This document shows positions 60,939 through 64,000 of a DNA stretch of 64,000 nt, in pieces (position 1 is the first letter of the stretch; each line of letters begins with the position of its first letter). Both the position numbers and the translations under genes were made by a program. The stretch is from positions 3,030,501-3,094,500 of the forward strand of contig NZ_CP029043.1 in the NCBI RefSeq assembly GCF_003074055.1, read 5' to 3'. Origin of the DNA: Streptomyces nigra. GTDB lineage: Bacteria > Actinomycetota > Actinomycetes > Streptomycetales > Streptomycetaceae. The notes beneath the pieces are model-generated. The model did no database searches. It had not been told where the DNA came from and saw nothing but the letters and a program-made list of their open reading frames with translations.

Positions 60939-63572
60939 TCAGAGCAGTCCGTCCCACATCTGTTCCAGCAGCACCGACCACCAGCTCTCCGGCGAACCCA
61001 GCGCCGCCGGGTCCAGCGCCGCGAGCTGCGCCTGGAAGTCGACAGTCCAGCGGCCCGCCTGCTCCTGGTTCAGACCGAACCGCAGCCGCCACATCCGGCC
61101 CAGCAGGGCGAGGCAGCGCTGGAACTCGGGCAGCCCCGTGTTCACGAACTGCGGCGGCACGGGCGCACCGCCCGGCCCGGCCTCCACGGGCACGGCCACG
61201 ATGTGTGCCGTTCCGTACTGCACACACAGCGCCCTGCCGAAGTCGCTGCCCATCACCAGGTAGGAGCCCGCGTCCGACGCGGGCTGCACCCCGCGCTCCT
61301 GCGCCAGCTCCGCCAGCGTCGGCACGGGCCGCCCCGGCTTCGCCTGCGCCCAGAAGAACGGGCCCATGTCCAGCGGCAGACCGCCCACGACCAGGCTGTG
61401 CGCCACGATCGGCGGGACGCCCTGCCGGGACACCGCGGCCTGCTCGAACCGGAAGATCCCCGGCCCGAACGCCCCGGCGAGTTCCTGCGCGACCCCCTCC
61501 GGGGGGATCGGCGGCACCGGCTGCACCTGCGGCAGCGGGGCCCGCACCGGCGCCGGCCGCGCCGGACCGTCCGCCACCTGGTGCAACTCACCCTGATGGG
61601 CCAGCAGTTGCCGCATGCCCTGCTGGCGGCTCGCGTGATCCGTGCCGTACGGCGCGATCGACGTGATCCGCGCCTGCGGCCACTGCTCCCGGATCATCCG
61701 CGCGCAGTAGGCGCCCGGCAGCTCGCACGACTCCAGCTCGGTGTGCAGCTCCAGCACCTGGTCCGGCGGCACGTTCATGGCGCGCAGCTCGTGGAAGATC
61801 TGCCACTCCGGGTGCGGGGTGCCCGGCGCGGAACGCCGGATCAGCTGCTGCTCCGAGCCGTCCTGGGCGCGGTAGCGCAGCACGGCCTGGTAGCCGGGGC
61901 CGACGGTCGGCTGACCGGTGGGCTGCTGCGGATAGCCGTACGCGGGCGGCTGCCCCGGACCCGGCGCCATGGCACCGGGGGGCACGGCACCGGGAGGCAC
62001 GGCACCGGGGGGCATGGGCTGCGGGGCGCCCGGAGGCACACCGGGGCCGGGCTGACCGACGGGTCCGGGAGGGCCGGAGGGTCCGGGATGCCCGAGGGGG
62101 CCGGGAGGGCCGACGGGGCCGGCCGGTCCGGTGGGCACGCCGGGAGCGCCGGGAGCGCCGGGAGCGTTCGGGACACTCGGGGCGGGCGGCGGCGGGGGCA
62201 CGCCGGGGCCCGCGACGGGCGGCGCGGACAGCACGGTCTCCGCGTGGTGCACGCCACCGGGGCCGCCACCCGGAAGACCGGGAGCACCGGGTGCGCCGGG
62301 GGGCTGCGGAGCGCCGGGCATGCCGGGGGCGCCCGGGGCTCCGGGCGGGGCCGGCGGACCGGGCGGCTGCGGGGTGCCGGGAGCACCGGGGGCGCCGGGG
62401 GGCGCGGGCATGCCGGGGGCACCCGGGGCGCCGGGCGGCGCCGGAGGCTGCGGGCCGGGGTTGGCCAGCATGGTGGCGGCATGGTGCACCCCACCCGGGG
62501 GCGTCCCACCGGGCGTGCCGGGGGCACCGGGCGGAGCCGGCACACCCGGGGCGCCGGGCGCGCCAGGAGGACTCGGGACCCCAGGCGGGTTCGGGGCACC
62601 GGGCGGCGGCGGAACGCCGGGGCCGCCCTCCGGCCCGTCCGGACCGAGCGACGACACCAGCTGCGTCGGCACATACCCGCCGGCCGGGGCGCTGCCCGCA
62701 CCCGGCGCACCGGGCGCGCCCGGCGGCGGAGGCGGCGTCGCGCCACCCGTCCCGCGCGGCGGCGCCTTGCTGGTCGCCGCGTCCGCGATGTCCCCGGCGC
62801 TCGGCGGCTGCGGATACCCGTACGACGGGGGCGCGGGCGGAGGCGTCGGCGTACCCGCGCCCTGCGGATAGCCGTACGACGGCGGACCGGACGGCGTGTC
62901 CGGGCCGTCCACGGCCGGCTCGACCGCCGTCCGCGGCAGCCCGCTGCCGCCCGCCATCAGCGCCGTCTCGGCGTCCGGCGGTGTCGCCGTGTCGTCACCG
63001 CTGAGCGGCGGCGCGAACACCGTCTCCGGCAGCGGCACCGAACGGTCCTCGCCCGCGTCCGCGTTGGTGTCCGTACCCGCCCACGGCGTCGCCCCCTCGG
63101 GCACCGCCGCCGGCACCGCGTCCCGCGGCTCGTCCACCGGCTCCGCGTCGCGCGGTGCGGCGTCCTCCGGCTGCCGGCGGTCCGGCACACCCATCCGGTC
63201 GGCAGCCTCCTGCAGCCACTCCGGCGGCGTCAGCAGGAACGACGTCTGGTTCAGATCCACCCGCGCCGCGGGCGCCGGCACCGGTTCCGCGGCCGCGTCG
63301 TCACGGCCGTACTCCTCCTCGTACCGGCGGATCACCTCGCCCACCGGCAGCGACGGCCACAGCGTGGCCTCCCCGCTGTCCCGGGCGATCACCAGCCGCT
63401 GTGCGCCACCGTCCGACCGGGGCCCGTCCGCGCGGTCCTCGGCCCACACCACGAAGCCCAGCCCGAACTCCCGGACCCGCACCTCACGATGCTGGTACGA
63501 CGGCACATCGCCGTTGATCCACTCCTCGGCGCGCTCCTGCGCCTGTGCGAACGTCACCATCGCGAAGCTCAC
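60939..63572 (-). CDS. Fused protein: Imm35-like domain, collagen-like linker, deaminase-like domain, SUKH-4 immunity domain
   Basis: The 877-residue protein has four parts. Residues 1-90 (VTFAQAQERAEEWINGD, REFGLGFVVWAEDRA) look like an Imm35/YrhB-type immunity domain. Residues 280-540 are a Gly-Pro-rich GAPGAPGxP collagen-like linker. At 580-665, LELHTELESCELPGAYC has the HxE (610-612) and paired Cys (616, 623) of zinc nucleotide deaminases of the YwqJ toxin group. Residues 690-835 (FRFEQAAVSRQGVPPIVAHSLVVGG, YLVMGSDFGRALCVQYGTAHIVAVP) fit SUKH-4. There is no signal peptide. It overlaps the neighbouring SUKH gene by 4 bp. The deaminase-like part may be inactive. Confidence 0.75.
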   Translation of the reverse strand: MSFAMVTFAQAQERAEEWINGDVPSYQHREVRVREFGLGFVVWAEDRADGPRSDGGAQRLVIARDSGEATLWPSLPVGEVIRRYEEEYGRDDAAAEPVPAPAARVDLNQTSFLLTPPEWLQEAADRMGVPDRRQPEDAAPRDAEPVDEPRDAVPAAVPEGATPWAGTDTNADAGEDRSVPLPETVFAPPLSGDDTATPPDAETALMAGGSGLPRTAVEPAVDGPDTPSGPPSYGYPQGAGTPTPPPAPPSYGYPQPPSAGDIADAATSKAPPRGTGGATPPPPPGAPGAPGAGSAPAGGYVPTQLVSSLGPDGPEGGPGVPPPPGAPNPPGVPSPPGAPGAPGVPAPPGAPGTPGGTPPGGVHHAATMLANPGPQPPAPPGAPGAPGMPAPPGAPGAPGTPQPPGPPAPPGAPGAPGMPGAPQPPGAPGAPGLPGGGPGGVHHAETVLSAPPVAGPGVPPPPPAPSVPNAPGAPGAPGVPTGPAGPVGPPGPLGHPGPSGPPGPVGQPGPGVPPGAPQPMPPGAVPPGAVPPGAMAPGPGQPPAYGYPQQPTGQPTVGPGYQAVLRYRAQDGSEQQLIRRSAPGTPHPEWQIFHELRAMNVPPDQVLELHTELESCELPGAYCARMIREQWPQARITSIAPYGTDHASRQQGMRQLLAHQGELHQVADGPARPAPVRAPLPQVQPVPPIPPEGVAQELAGAFGPGIFRFEQAAVSRQGVPPIVAHSLVVGGLPLDMGPFFWAQAKPGRPVPTLAELAQERGVQPASDAGSYLVMGSDFGRALCVQYGTAHIVAVPVEAGPGGAPVPPQFVNTGLPEFQRCLALLGRMWRLRFGLNQEQAGRWTVDFQAQLAALDPAALGSPESWWSVLLEQMWDGLL
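61953..62735 (-). repeat. Collagen-like Gly-Pro-Ala coding repeat
   Basis: Residues 280-540 of the fusion protein consist of G-A-P and G-x-P triplets interrupted by HHAATMLA, HHAETVLSA and PTQLVSS. At DNA level this is a GGNGCNCCN-type tandem that opens long spurious frames on the opposite strand. Confidence 0.8.
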
Positions 63573-64000
63573 TCCCCCGCAGCCGCGGCCTCGACAGGCA
63601 CCGCACGCGCGAACCCACCGTCCACCATCAGATTCGCCACCGTGTCCAGCTCCGGCGGAGAGCCCGCCAGCCGGGACAGGAACGCGTCGAAGTCCTCACC
63701 GCACGGCAGCAGCAGCCGCTCCACGCGCTCCGCCACCGACCACGACGGATCCACGTCCCGCGCGTCGTCGTAGGCCGAGAACCACACCGAGCCGATCCGC
63801 TCGCCCTTCACCTTCACGGCCAGCAGCCCGCCCTGCACGAACCCCACACACAGGTAGTCCTTGGTGAGATGGTCCCGCAGGCACTTGTTCGCATAGACCA
63901 GGTCGTTGACCGCCGCCTCGTCCCGGACCGTGAAGAACGGCTGGTCGATCAGCAGCCCCAACTCCGCGTCCAGCGCCGTCCCCACCGGGGCACAGCCGCC
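63569..64000 (-). CDS. SUKH/SMI1-KNR4-like immunity protein (5' end outside window)
   Basis: About 143 C-terminal residues are visible and the frame is open to the window edge; a GTG at 63985 could be an internal start. Sequence such as YANKCLRDHLTKDYLCVGFVQGGLLAVKVKGERIGSVWFSAYDDARD, then VAERVERLLLPCGEDFDAFLSRLAGSP, matches the C-terminal half of the SMI1/KNR4-SUKH fold, which neutralises contact-dependent toxins. Its stop overlaps the start of the fusion protein by 4 bp (ATGA), so both belong to one operon. It is probably longer upstream. Confidence 0.75.
   Translation of the reverse strand, partial: GGCAPVGTALDAELGLLIDQPFFTVRDEAAVNDLVYANKCLRDHLTKDYLCVGFVQGGLLAVKVKGERIGSVWFSAYDDARDVDPSWSVAERVERLLLPCGEDFDAFLSRLAGSPPELDTVANLMVDGGFARAVPVEAAAAGE

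Noticed and set aside
61953..62735. A true collagen-like surface fibre
   Set aside because: The protein has no signal peptide or wall anchor and the Gly-X-Y pattern is irregular. It is better read as a flexible linker between intracellular domains.
60747..63773. A 1008-residue open frame on the plus strand opposite the SUKH-4 fusion gene
   Set aside because: It is an antisense shadow of the GC-rich collagen-like repeat: Arg/Gly/Pro low complexity, no ribosome site and no recognisable domain, while the minus-strand frame has clear domains.

Overview
The window reads as a high-GC (roughly 70-75 %) actinobacterial chromosome segment and almost certainly comes from a Streptomyces. Codons end in G or C, GTG starts and 4-bp stop/start overlaps are common, and no in-frame TTA codon was seen in the genes checked by eye. 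Several landmark genes are Streptomyces-specific: a tRNA-Leu(UAA) matching bldA, a CYP107U1-like P450, paired resuscitation-promoting factors behind a c-di-AMP riboswitch, and XRE/DUF397 pairs. From memory, the gene order hut - cbs - thiolase - bldA - ABC - cfa - ndh - ppx - divIC - eno - rpf - P450 - mazG - mfd - ABC follows the SCO3070-SCO3115 region of S. coelicolor. It is core chromosome with a few accessory inserts.

Layout. 1-511: C-terminal end of a secreted ricin-type lectin protein. 512-5998: histidine-utilisation operon (hutU, an M20 amidohydrolase, hutF, hutI) on the minus strand, divergent from a diaminopimelate-decarboxylase-like gene. 7749-9898: four genes of roadblock and PATAN-type signalling modules without their GTPase. 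9918-13600: a membrane protein, an RpiR regulator coupled to a histidine-ammonia-lyase-like protein with an altered MIO loop, and a small membrane protein. 13925-20711: cystathionine beta-synthase, SGNH hydrolase, thiolase, small hypotheticals and a Bax-inhibitor-like protein. 21041-21124: bldA. 21517-24821: MacB/FtsX-type ABC module. 24899-27777: cyclopropane-fatty-acid synthase and NDH-2. 28526-29064: a Phd/YefM-RelE toxin-antitoxin module lodged at the 3' end of ppx. 29147-32501: ppx, DUF501, divIC and eno.

32725-34804: rpfA (with riboswitch) and a second rpf. 34948-40322: P450, mazG, a SurA-like lipoprotein, and a Ser/Thr kinase coupled to a membrane protein. 40517-44340: acetyltransferase, lipoprotein HNH nuclease, small antitoxin-like protein, and a divergent SCO6745-family/TetR pair with three operator-like sites. 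44374-47904: mfd, followed by a 45-bp-period tandem array carrying two perfect Streptomyces-type DnaA boxes. 48333-53217: DUF2079 membrane protein and a second, closely related ABC module. 53655-57487: XRE/DUF397 group, VanZ-like protein and a short-loop two-component system. 57676-59741: DUF485/sodium-solute symporter pair. 59788-64000: DivIVA-like coiled-coil protein, then a polymorphic-toxin-type protein that seems to join an Imm35-like domain, a collagen-like linker, a deaminase-like domain and a SUKH-4 immunity domain in one chain, next to a partial SUKH gene.

The most unusual items are the toxin-antitoxin module bracketed by decayed copies of the ppx 3' end, the 45-bp DnaA-box array, the fused deaminase/SUKH-4 protein with recurring Thr motifs, the ammonia-lyase homologue whose MIO triad is one residue short, and the M20 enzyme that may be the missing N-formylglutamate step of histidine breakdown.
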